Below are positions 5,855 through 11,098 of a DNA stretch of 11,098 nt, one piece after another. Each line of letters begins with the position of its first letter. The first letter of the stretch is position 1. The stretch comes from Lysobacteraceae bacterium (GTDB lineage Bacteria > Pseudomonadota > Gammaproteobacteria > Xanthomonadales > Xanthomonadaceae), in the NCBI GenBank assembly GCA_004173415.1, contig SEHC01000062.1, positions 1-11,098 of the forward strand, read 5' to 3'. The notes under the pieces are model-generated. The model saw only the letters and a list, made by a program, of their open reading frames with translations. It did not search any database and had not been told where the DNA came from. The position numbers and the translations under genes are program-made.

Positions 5855-6961
5855 ATGACCCGGAAGACGATTCTCAATGACACCCATCGCGCGCTTGGCG
5901 CCAAGATGGTCGACTTCGGCGGCTGGGACATGCCGATCCATTACGGCTCGCAGATCGACGAGCATCATCTGGTGCGCCGGGACGCAGGCATGTTCGACGT
6001 CAGCCACATGACCGTGGTCGACCTGCATGGCGAGCGCAGCCGGGATTTCCTCCGCCACCTGGTGGCCAACTCGGTCGACAAGCTGAAGAAGCCCGGCAAG
6101 GCGCTGTACACGGCCATGCTGGACGAACGCGGCGGAATCATCGACGACCTGATCGTCTATTACCTGGCCGACGACTTCTTCCGCCTGGTGGTCAATGCCG
6201 CCACCCGCGACAAGGACCTGGCCTGGATCCGCAAGCAGGCCGGCGCCTTCGAGGTGCAGGTGCGCGAGCGATCCGAGTTCGCGATGGTCGCCGTGCAGGG
6301 TCCGGCCGCCCGGGCGCGGGTGCTGGGCCTGTTGCAGGAATCCGACCAGGCGGCGGTGGAGAAGCTGGCCAGGTTCGCGGCAATCGAAGCGCGCACCGCT
6401 CGGGGAGTCGCGCTGTTCGTCGCGCGTACCGGCTACACCGGCGAGGATGGTTACGAGATCGTCCTGCCGCAGGAGCACGCGGTGGACTTCTGGAACGACT
6501 TGCTCGAGGCGGGGGTGAAGCCCGCCGGCCTCGGCGCGCGGGACACACTGCGCCTGGAGGCGGGGTTGAACCTGTACGGTCAGGACATGGACGAAACCAC
6601 CACCCCGTACGAAGCGGCGCTGGCTTGGACCGTGGCCCTGGACGAGGGTCGTGATTTCATCGGTCGCGCGGTGCTGGAGGCGCAGGCCGCATCCGGCGCG
6701 CCGCGGCAGCTGGTCGGCCTGGTGATGGATGAGAAAGGCGTGCTGCGGCACGGGCAGAAAGTGCTCACCGCGAGCGGCAAAGGCGAGATCCTCTCGGGCA
6801 CCTTCTCGCCCACGCTGGGCAAGGCCATCGCCTTCGCCCGCATCCCGGCCGGCGAGGCGGACGATGTGCGCGTCGACATCCGTGGCCGCGAGGTGCCGGT
6901 CAGGGTGGTCAAGTTCCCGTTCGTGCGCGATGGCCAGGCCCAACCAGGGGTGCTGGGCTGA
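5855..6961 (+). CDS. gcvT: Aminomethyltransferase, glycine cleavage system T protein
   Basis: The T protein of glycine cleavage, 368 residues. It releases ammonia from the aminomethyl-lipoyl arm of GcvH and passes the methylene group to tetrahydrofolate. Hallmarks: FGGWDMPIHYGSQIDEHH near the N-terminus, the FDVSHM motif (47-52), the catalytic Asp region GGIIDDLIVYY (Asp97/98) followed by VNAATRDKDL, the ARTGYTGEDGYEI loop, LGARDTLRLEAGLNLYGQDM, and a C-terminal beta-barrel beginning near GLVMDEKG and including SGTFSPTLGKAIAFARI. The ATG at 5855 is preferred because AAGG lies 8 nt upstream and the protein then begins at the usual MTRKTILND; a GTG nine bases earlier is possible. gcvH follows after 86 bp. 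GcvP is not in the window. Confidence 0.97.
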   Translation: MTRKTILNDTHRALGAKMVDFGGWDMPIHYGSQIDEHHLVRRDAGMFDVSHMTVVDLHGERSRDFLRHLVANSVDKLKKPGKALYTAMLDERGGIIDDLIVYYLADDFFRLVVNAATRDKDLAWIRKQAGAFEVQVRERSEFAMVAVQGPAARARVLGLLQESDQAAVEKLARFAAIEARTARGVALFVARTGYTGEDGYEIVLPQEHAVDFWNDLLEAGVKPAGLGARDTLRLEAGLNLYGQDMDETTTPYEAALAWTVALDEGRDFIGRAVLEAQAASGAPRQLVGLVMDEKGVLRHGQKVLTASGKGEILSGTFSPTLGKAIAFARIPAGEADDVRVDIRGREVPVRVVKFPFVRDGQAQPGVLG

Positions 6962-6974
6962 GTCCCGCCGATCC

Positions 6975-7002
6975 TTCACGAAACCCATTCCTTCGATAAA
7001 CT
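6975..7002 (+). promoter_or_regulatory. Putative promoter of gcvH
   Basis: TTCACG (6975-6980) and TAAACT (6997-7002) are separated by 16 bp and lie 46 bp upstream of the gcvH ATG. The hexamers match consensus at four and four to five positions. This would let gcvH be transcribed apart from gcvT, although read-through from gcvT is also likely. Confidence 0.4.
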
Positions 7003-7047
7003 AGCGTCACCTCCCATCCTTCCTCCCCGATTCCCCGGAGCAGCAAC

Positions 7048-7443
7048 ATGACCGAGATCCCTGGCGACCTCAAATTCCTCAAGTCCCACGAATGGGCGCG
7101 CGTCGAAGGCAGTGGTCGCGTCACCGTCGGCATTTCCGACCATGCCCAGGGGCTGCTCGGCGACCTGGTCTACGTGGAGCTGCCGAACGTCGGCGACCGG
7201 GTCGAGGCGGGCAACGCCGCCGCGGTGGTCGAATCGGTGAAAGCCGCTTCCGACGTCTACAGCCCGCTCACCGGCACGGTGGTGGAAGTGAACTCCGACC
7301 TGGCCGACAAGCCCGAGACCATCAACGAGGATGCCTATGGCGAAGGCTGGATCTTCGTCATGGAGATGGAGGAGCCGGACCAGTTGAACGACCTGCTGGC
7401 ACCCGACGACTACGCCGAGCTGCTGGAGGACGAGGATCACTGA
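7048..7443 (+). CDS. gcvH: Glycine cleavage system H protein (lipoyl carrier)
   Basis: The lipoate-carrying H protein, 131 residues, which shuttles the aminomethyl group from GcvP to GcvT. It starts MTEIPGDLKFLKSHEWARVE, the standard H-protein opening, and contains VGISDHAQGLLGDLVYVELP. The lipoyl-lysine loop ESVKAASDVYSPLTG places the modified lysine at residue 65. The C-terminal part has NEDAYGEGWIFVMEM and LLAPDDYAELLEDEDH. Length is normal. GGAG lies 7 nt before the ATG. A strong intrinsic terminator at 7473-7497 closes the gcvT-gcvH unit. The adjacency of T and H proteins indicates shared regulation; no glycine riboswitch is visible in front of either gene. Confidence 0.97.
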   Translation: MTEIPGDLKFLKSHEWARVEGSGRVTVGISDHAQGLLGDLVYVELPNVGDRVEAGNAAAVVESVKAASDVYSPLTGTVVEVNSDLADKPETINEDAYGEGWIFVMEMEEPDQLNDLLAPDDYAELLEDEDH

Positions 7444-7472
7444 TCCCGCGCACCACCCAGTCTTGCTTGCTA

Positions 7473-7497
7473 CCGGCCGCCTCATGCGGCCGGTTTT
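7473..7497 (+). terminator. Intrinsic terminator after gcvH
   Basis: CCGGCCGC (7473-7480) pairs perfectly with GCGGCCGG (7486-7493) around the 5-nt loop CTCAT, followed at once by TTTT (and CGTTT). It lies 30 bp after the gcvH stop codon. Confidence 0.93.
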
Positions 7498-7503
7498 CGT
7501 TTG

Positions 7504-7981
7504 CGGGCAGTAAGCGTTCGCCGGCGAGGCGCCGACGCTGGCGGGAACCTGGTTGCAATGGCGGCGTAGCGTGCCGACGCGAAACGGATCGGTGGAGTTG
7601 GTCGTCGTCCCCGCTCGCGTTCGCCGGAAGATCTTCGATGCGATGCAGCGCGGTCGCGATTGCCTCGCCGCACCAAGCGGGCGCTGAAAAAGTTTGCGCA
7701 AATCCGCGCATTTGGACTGATGCGATGCCGAAACCAGCCCAACCTCGCGAAGCCGCGAATGCTTCCGTTTACTCCTCGTCAGGCATCGGCAGCGGCTCTC
7801 GGCGCATCGTCGATTGCATCGCCTCGGGCATCCGCTTGATCGCGACGCAATAGAAAAAACGCATTAAACGCGGCATTTTTGCATCGTGCCTTGCGAGCGT
7901 GCGCAAGCAGGAGCAAGTCGCTCGATGCGCGCGATGCAATCGCACGGTCACTGCGGCGGCGCGATCCCCGGGATGGCCCTG
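7504..7981 (+). other. Intergenic stretch without a supported gene
   Basis: No open frame here has a plausible start, ribosome binding site and protein-like composition. The visible structure is limited to a 12-bp inverted repeat (CGATTGCATCGC at 7811-7822 and GCGATGCAATCG at 7931-7942), a 10-bp palindrome TTTGCGCAAA (7693-7702), and several GATGCGATG-like words. The second half is more AT-rich than its surroundings and leads into the UP element that starts at 7982. The minus-strand open frame through 7779-8675 is only the mirror of the lysine-rich gene. Confidence 0.6.
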
Positions 7982-8030
7982 AAATTATTTTTGCAAAAGT
8001 GTTGACACATCGAAAAAGCGTGATTAGGTT
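7982..8030 (+). promoter_or_regulatory. Strong promoter with rRNA-class UP element
   Basis: The AT-rich block at 7982-7998 reads AAATTATTTTTGCAAAA, which matches the UP-element consensus AAAWWTWTTTTNNAAAA at all but one defined position. It is followed by GTG and a perfect -35 TTGACA (8002-8007). After a 17-bp spacer comes TAGGTT (8025-8030), which keeps the TANNNT frame of a -10, then a GC-rich discriminator TCGCCCC. UP element plus GC-rich discriminator is typical of stable-RNA promoters under growth-rate or stringent control. The predicted start is near 8037-8038. The -10 is the weakest part of the call. Confidence 0.75.
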
Positions 8031-8037
8031 TCGCCCC

Positions 8038-8209
8038 AACAGACATTCCCTGTCGAAGCAAGCGAGCCGCGTCATCACGACACCAAGCAAAACAAAACGG
8101 CCCTCCACCCACGCCTTCCGCAAGGCGGACGCAGGCTTCGCTTCCCCGGAGAAAAGCCGGTCCAATTCCAGATACCACACCCGCGCCGTCCGCGACGCGG
8201 GTGTTTTTT
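8038..8209 (+). ncRNA. Candidate small RNA or attenuated leader of the H1-like gene
   Basis: A transcript from the UP-element promoter would end at the intrinsic terminator at 8177-8209, giving an RNA of about 170 nt with no credible open frame. Predicted parts: an A-rich, probably unpaired segment around 8080-8100; a C-rich stretch CCCTCCACCC (8101-8110) complementary to Shine-Dalgarno sequences; a perfect hairpin CGCCTT/AAGGCG (8112-8117 with 8122-8127); a GGCTT/AAGCC pairing further on; and the terminator stem. It does not have the long rod with paired ends of 6S RNA, nor recognisable 4.5S, RNase P or tmRNA motifs. It may instead be the 5' leader of the H1-like gene, with regulated read-through. 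Existence is inferred from promoter plus terminator only. Confidence 0.5.
8177..8209 (+). terminator. Intrinsic terminator upstream of the H1-like gene
   Basis: ACACCCGCG (8177-8185) pairs perfectly with CGCGGGTGT (8196-8204) around a 10-nt loop, running straight into TTTTTT (8204-8209). It lies 182 bp before the H1-like start codon and about 170 nt after the predicted start site, so it ends a short RNA or attenuates the leader. Confidence 0.88.
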
Positions 8210-8211
8210 CA

Positions 8212-8231
8212 TTCGCGCCTGCCGGCGCGAA
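8212..8231 (+). other. Hairpin directly after the internal terminator
   Basis: TTCGCGCC (8212-8219) pairs perfectly with GGCGCGAA (8224-8231) around the loop TGCC. It lacks a T-tract on either strand. It begins 2 nt after the upstream terminator's T-run and would be the first structure in any read-through mRNA of the H1-like gene. Confidence 0.5.
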
Positions 8232-8391
8232 CAGGCCCGGCCGCTGCTGGTCGCGCTTGCCAAGATCCGGTCCGACGCGCCTGGCGCGACGGCGGCTGCC
8301 TGCGGGTCCGACTCCCGCGGCGTTCCATTGAAACTGGGCTTTTTTTGCAACAGAACCACCAATCAACAGTTCACTGACGAGGAGCCATAAC

Positions 8392-8706
8392 ATGGCAATG
8401 AAGAAAGCAGCAGCCAAAAAGAAACCCGCCAAGAAGGCCGCCAAGAAAGCGCCGGCCAAGAAGTCGGTCAAGAAGGCAGTGAAGAAGGCCGCCAAGAAAG
8501 TAGCCAAGAAAGTGACCAAGGCGAAGAAGGCAGTCAAGAAGGCCGCCAAGAAAGTAGCCAAGAAGGCCAAGAAGGCGACCAAGAAGCCTGCCAAGAAGGC
8601 GGCGGCCAAGAAGGTAGCCAAGAAGCCTGCCAAGAAAGCGGCGGCCAAGAAAGCCAAGAAGAAGGCTCCGGTCACGCTGCCGCCAACCCCGGCTCCGTTG
8701 ATCTAA
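8392..8706 (+). CDS. H1-like lysine/alanine-rich DNA-binding protein
   Basis: A 104-residue protein made almost entirely of Lys, Ala, Val and Pro. It has 45 lysines, no arginine and no acidic residue, arranged as KKAA, KKVA and KKPA repeats through residues 4-91, and ends in a neutral tail APVTLPPTPAPLI. This is the composition of bacterial histone H1-like proteins (Hc1 tail, AlgP-type C-termini), which bind DNA without sequence specificity and help compact the nucleoid. There is no globular domain. GAGGAG lies 7 nt before ATG 8392; the ATG at 8398 is a less likely alternative. The repeats are copied at DNA level, so repeat number probably varies between strains. The gene stands alone between two terminators, with a long leader behind a strong promoter. 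The family call is safe; the precise role is unknown. Confidence 0.9.
   Translation: MAMKKAAAKKKPAKKAAKKAPAKKSVKKAVKKAAKKVAKKVTKAKKAVKKAAKKVAKKAKKATKKPAKKAAAKKVAKKPAKKAAAKKAKKKAPVTLPPTPAPLI
8470..8564 (+). repeat. Internal 54-bp duplication in the H1-like gene
   Basis: Bases 8470-8510 and 8524-8564 are identical over 41 positions except one, offset by 54 bp (18 codons). Both encode KKAVKKAAKKVAKK. Such in-frame repeats allow length change by slippage or recombination without breaking the frame. Confidence 0.85.
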
Positions 8707-8744
8707 TAAAAAATAGAAATCCCGATTACCTGCAATGCCATAAG

Positions 8745-8783
8745 ACTCCCTCCCCGGTGCCCAGCGGGGAGGGAGTTTTTTTT
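8745..8783 (+). terminator. Intrinsic terminator after the H1-like gene
   Basis: ACTCCCTCCCC (8745-8755) pairs perfectly over 11 bp with GGGGAGGGAGT (8766-8776) around a 10-nt loop, followed by an unbroken T-run to 8783. It is one of the strongest terminators in the window. Confidence 0.95.
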
Positions 8784-9227
8784 GGGCGCTTCCCAGGTGG
8801 AGCAGCGCGACCCAGGGCCACGCGACCGCTACCTGCCTCCTTGCGCGGCCGCGATCAATCAGGAGCTGCGCGCCGGTCGGCACGGGATCTTGCGGCTAAG
8901 CGTTCCCAGGCGCGCGGCGGCTGGCCGGCACGATCGTCCGCACAGGAGGATCCGGGCATGGAAGCAGCACGCGGCGGCCGGGCTTGCGCAACGGCGGCAT
9001 CTGCAATCGCCGATCAACGGGTTCTGCACTGCGCTGACCAGTGGCGGCGGTACCGCGTGCTGGTGTCAGTTGCGCGAGGATGTGGATGAGCGGCCATAGG
9101 CTCCCGGCAGGTCGCATCCGGGTATGCAGGGCAAGGCCAGGGTCGCCGCTTGCCGGACGAAGTCCAGGCAAGGCAAGGAGAGACTGCGGTTGCTGGCGGT
9201 GGCGGCCCCGTTGCCGGGGCGCGGGCC
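8784..9227 (+). other. Intergenic stretch between convergent genes
   Basis: This holds no supported gene longer than a small open frame (8958-9089). A GCCCCG/CGGGGC hairpin (9205-9210 with 9215-9220) lies 8-23 bp beyond the stop of the minus-strand serine hydrolase and forms a GCAA tetraloop on that strand, but has no T-tract. A 13-bp direct repeat, CTTGCCGGACGAA, occurs at 9149-9161 and 9249-9261, the second copy inside the hydrolase gene. Confidence 0.5.
8958..9089 (+). CDS. Possible small protein (43 residues), doubtful
   Basis: An ATG at 8958 is preceded by a perfect Shine-Dalgarno AGGAGG (8944-8949) with 8-nt spacing. The frame encodes MEAARGGRACATAASAIADQ and a further 23 residues including WRRYRVLVSVARG, then TGA. 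There is no signal peptide or known motif, and no promoter was found. The good ribosome binding site is the only evidence; in DNA this GC-rich it could be chance. Confidence 0.2.
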   Translation: MEAARGGRACATAASAIADQRVLHCADQWRRYRVLVSVARGCG

Positions 9228-10613
9228 TTATTCCGGGGAGGCCGAGGCCTTGCCGGACGAACTGCCGCTGTCGTTGGCCGGAACGTCCATTGAATCGGCC
9301 ATCAGCAGGTCGCTGCCGATCGGCGTGTCCAGCCATTGCTGGGCAGGCAGGCCCATGGCGCGATCAAGGATGGTCGGAAGCAGGCCCGACGGAACACTGC
9401 TCTCGCCATTCCACATGATCGCGATGCCGAGGTCGCGGCCCGGGACCAGCGCGACCAGGCCGCGGTAGCCTTGCACCGCGCCGGCATGGAACACGACCTG
9501 CTGACCGGAATAGTCGAATACCCGCCATCCCAGTGCGTAGCCGGCGGAGTTGATGCGCTCGCGCCGCCAGCCGCGGCGCATTTCCCCCGGCGTGCTGACC
9601 AGCGAAGCGTGAAGTGTCGCCAGCAGCGGAGCAGGCAGGACATCGGGGCGATGGCCGGTCTGGGCGATCAGCCACTGGGCCATGTCGCTGGCGCTGGCGT
9701 TGACGCCTGCCGCCGGCGGCATGCGGTAATAGGTGGGCTTGGGCGCCTGCGATACCCAGCCGCCACGGCTGCGCACATGCGGGCGCGCCCAGCGGTTGCT
9801 GCTTTCGATGCCGGTCAGGCCGATGCTCGCATCGTTCATGCCCAGCGGCTTGAAAATGCGGCGGTCGACGGCCTGGTCGTAGAAGCTGCCAGTCGCGGCG
9901 AAGACCACGTCGCCGATCAGGCTGAAGGCGACGTTCTGGTAGGCGTAGCACTGGCCGGGCGCGCAATCGAGCGGGGCGTTGGCCAGCTTGCTGGAGACGG
10001 TGTGGTATTCGGCATTGGCCTCGATGTCGCGGTCGAAGGCGTTGTGGCTGTGCAGGCCGACACGGTGGCTGAGCAGGTCGGCCACCGTCACCCGCTGGGT
10101 GGAGGCAGGGTCGCTGAGCTGGAAGCTGGGCAGGTAGTCGCGCACCTTGCTGTCCCAACGCAGCGATCCGTCGTTGACCAGCAGGCCGGTCATGGTGCCG
10201 GCGAAAGCCTTCGACAGCGACGCCAGGCGGAACACGGTATGGGCATCGACCGGTTGCGGCGCATTGACGTCGGTGACGCCGTAGCCGCGCGCACTCAGCA
10301 CGCGTCCGTTCTGGACGATGGCCATGGCCAGGCCGGGTACGCGCTGGCCCACGGTCAGCGACGCGGCCATGTTCTCGAACGCGGCGACGTCGAAGCCTTG
10401 CGCCGGCGGCAGCGCGCGATGTCCGCCCGCATTGCTGCGGTAGGCCTGCGGAGTGGTCGGGGACGGGTAGCTCGCGGTTGCGACCTGCGCTCTTGGCGCG
10501 GATTCCCAGCGCAGCGGCGTCTGTGCGGTGGAAGACATCGTCAATGGCAGCAACATGCTCAGCAAGCCCAGGCGGACAGGTCGGGCGGGACGCCAATTGC
10601 CGTTGTCTTTCAT
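9228..10613 (-). CDS. Exported serine hydrolase, beta-lactamase (class C/PBP-like) family
   Basis: A 461-residue active-site serine hydrolase of the beta-lactamase family (Pfam Beta-lactamase group). The N-terminus (MKDNGNWRPARPVRLGLLSM, then LLPLTMSSTAQ) is a signal peptide, so it acts in the periplasm or outside. The three catalytic motifs are in order: S-L-S-K (Ser132, Lys135, in RLASLSKAFAG), Y-Q-N (Tyr225, Asn227) and H-A-G (His376-Gly378, in VFHAGAVQGYRG). A linker of about 60 residues precedes the domain. The C-terminus after about 440 is Ser/Gly/Ala-rich and probably disordered. HAG instead of KTG is common among esterase- and peptidase-like members, so beta-lactam resistance should not be assumed. 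GGGAGAG lies just before ATG 10611-10613; an upstream in-frame ATG at 10679 would disrupt the signal peptide. It is transcribed divergently from lemA. Confidence 0.92.
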   Translation of the reverse strand: MKDNGNWRPARPVRLGLLSMLLPLTMSSTAQTPLRWESAPRAQVATASYPSPTTPQAYRSNAGGHRALPPAQGFDVAAFENMAASLTVGQRVPGLAMAIVQNGRVLSARGYGVTDVNAPQPVDAHTVFRLASLSKAFAGTMTGLLVNDGSLRWDSKVRDYLPSFQLSDPASTQRVTVADLLSHRVGLHSHNAFDRDIEANAEYHTVSSKLANAPLDCAPGQCYAYQNVAFSLIGDVVFAATGSFYDQAVDRRIFKPLGMNDASIGLTGIESSNRWARPHVRSRGGWVSQAPKPTYYRMPPAAGVNASASDMAQWLIAQTGHRPDVLPAPLLATLHASLVSTPGEMRRGWRRERINSAGYALGWRVFDYSGQQVVFHAGAVQGYRGLVALVPGRDLGIAIMWNGESSVPSGLLPTILDRAMGLPAQQWLDTPIGSDLLMADSMDVPANDSGSSSGKASASPE

Positions 10614-10649
10614 CGTCTCTCCCGCGTGCGTAACCTGTGGCCGTGCCGG

Positions 10650-10679
10650 ATGATAGCGCCGGTTTTCGCCAATGCACAA
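10650..10679 (-). promoter_or_regulatory. Putative promoter of the serine hydrolase
   Basis: On the minus strand, TTGTGC (10679-10674) and TATCAT (10655-10650) are separated by 18 bp and lie 36 bp upstream of the hydrolase start, inside the 81-bp divergent gap with lemA. The -10 matches five of six positions and the -35 three to four. Confidence 0.45.
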
Positions 10680-10694
10680 ACAGGGAGAAGTTGG

Positions 10695-11098
10695 ATGACC
10701 ATCTTGTTCATATTGCTGGTGATTATTGGCCTCGCCGTGGTCGCAGCGCTATGGGGCGTGGGCATCTACAACGGGCTGGTGACGGCCCGCAATGCGTTCA
10801 AGAATGCCTTCGCCCAGATCGATGTTCAGCTTCAGCGCCGATTCGACCTGATTCCCAACCTGGTCGAAACGGCCAAGGGCTACATGAGCCACGAGCGCGA
10901 CACCCTGGAGGCCGTGGTGGCGGCGCGTTCAGCGGCACAGTCGGGGTTGGCGGCAGCGAAGGCCAACCCGGGAGAGCCTGATGCCATGGCCCGGCTGGCC
11001 GCCGCGCAGGAGCAGCTGAATACGGGGTTGGGGCGCTTGCTGGCGGTGGCGGAAGCGTATCCGGACCTCAAGGCCAACCAGAACATGATGCAGCTCAC
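10695..11098 (+). CDS. lemA: LemA-family membrane protein, partial (C-terminus off the window)
   Basis: The first 134 residues of a LemA protein, normally about 185-200 residues. It has one N-terminal membrane helix (about residues 2-22, FILLVIIGLAVVAALWGVGI) then the conserved core IYNGLVTARNAFKNAFAQID with VQLQRRFDLIPNLVETAKGY and MSHERDTLEAVVAARSAA. The window ends within AYPDLKANQNMMQL, another family hallmark. The topology is an inner-membrane anchor with a helical domain outside the cytoplasm; function is poorly defined. In many genomes lemA is followed by TPM-domain (YgcG-like) genes, which would lie beyond this window. ATG 10695 has GGAG at 10684-10687, 7 nt upstream. The product call is secure. 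Confidence 0.95.
   Translation, partial: MTILFILLVIIGLAVVAALWGVGIYNGLVTARNAFKNAFAQIDVQLQRRFDLIPNLVETAKGYMSHERDTLEAVVAARSAAQSGLAAAKANPGEPDAMARLAAAQEQLNTGLGRLLAVAEAYPDLKANQNMMQL

Noticed and set aside
8038..8209. 6S RNA (ssrS)
   Set aside because: The length is similar, but the 5' and 3' ends are not complementary and there is no long rod with a central bubble; the 3' end is a simple terminator hairpin.
8302..8318. T-arm-like hairpin GCGGG-TCCGACT-CCCGC suggesting a tRNA
   Set aside because: No matching acceptor stem, D-arm or anticodon arm could be placed upstream, and position 55 is C instead of T.
7779..8675. A 298-codon minus-strand frame with FLAAFLAGFL repeats that looks like a membrane protein
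   Set aside because: The hydrophobic repeats are the reverse complement of the Lys/Ala codons of the H1-like gene; the rest crosses a terminator and non-coding DNA.
9205..9220. GC-rich hairpin as terminator of the serine hydrolase
   Set aside because: The stem is only 6 bp and there is no T-tract on the minus strand, so an intrinsic terminator is not supported.
9149..9261. 13-bp direct repeat CTTGCCGGACGAA with 100-bp period
   Set aside because: There are only two copies, one inside a coding gene, with no associated element; chance or local codon similarity is enough.

Overview
The window looks like chromosomal DNA of a high-GC gammaproteobacterium, most probably the Xanthomonadaceae/Lysobacteraceae group (Lysobacter, Luteimonas, Pseudoxanthomonas, Xanthomonas). 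This rests on the GC-rich codon use, a HemP gene followed by a small hemin-transport-like gene, gcvT next to gcvH without gcvP, and a lysine/alanine-only H1-like protein. It is an inference from gene content, not from a database search. No insertion sequence, phage gene, CRISPR array, tRNA or rRNA was seen.

Layout. 1-629 (minus): start of a CNT-family nucleoside transporter, cut by the window edge. 711-1280 (minus): a TMEM165/GDT1-family membrane protein, probable Mn2+ exporter, preceded at 1363-1478 by a yybP-ykoY manganese riboswitch. 1558-2532 (plus): aldo/keto reductase. 2550-2810: Fur-box promoter and hemP. 3022-3606: small hemin-transport-like protein. 3863-5797: qmcA, an NfeD gene and a secreted four-cysteine protein, tightly spaced as one unit. 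5855-7443: gcvT and gcvH, closed by a strong intrinsic terminator at 7473-7497. 7504-8391: about 890 bases without a convincing protein gene, but with an rRNA-class promoter (UP element plus TTGACA) and an intrinsic terminator about 170 nt downstream. 8392-8706: H1-like gene with its own terminator. 8784-9227: essentially empty. 9228-10613 (minus): exported SxxK serine hydrolase. 10695-end (plus): lemA, cut by the window edge.

How the genes relate. Two metal circuits lie side by side: manganese export controlled by a riboswitch, and heme/iron handling controlled by Fur. qmcA and nfeD form the usual SPFH-NfeD membrane pair. gcvT and gcvH supply two of the four glycine-cleavage proteins; the other two (GcvP, Lpd) are not in the window.

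Most worth a second look: the strong promoter-terminator pair at 7982-8209, which predicts a small stable RNA or an attenuated leader for the H1-like gene; the alternative pairings between the manganese riboswitch and the ribosome binding site; and the unnamed third gene of the qmcA-nfeD unit.
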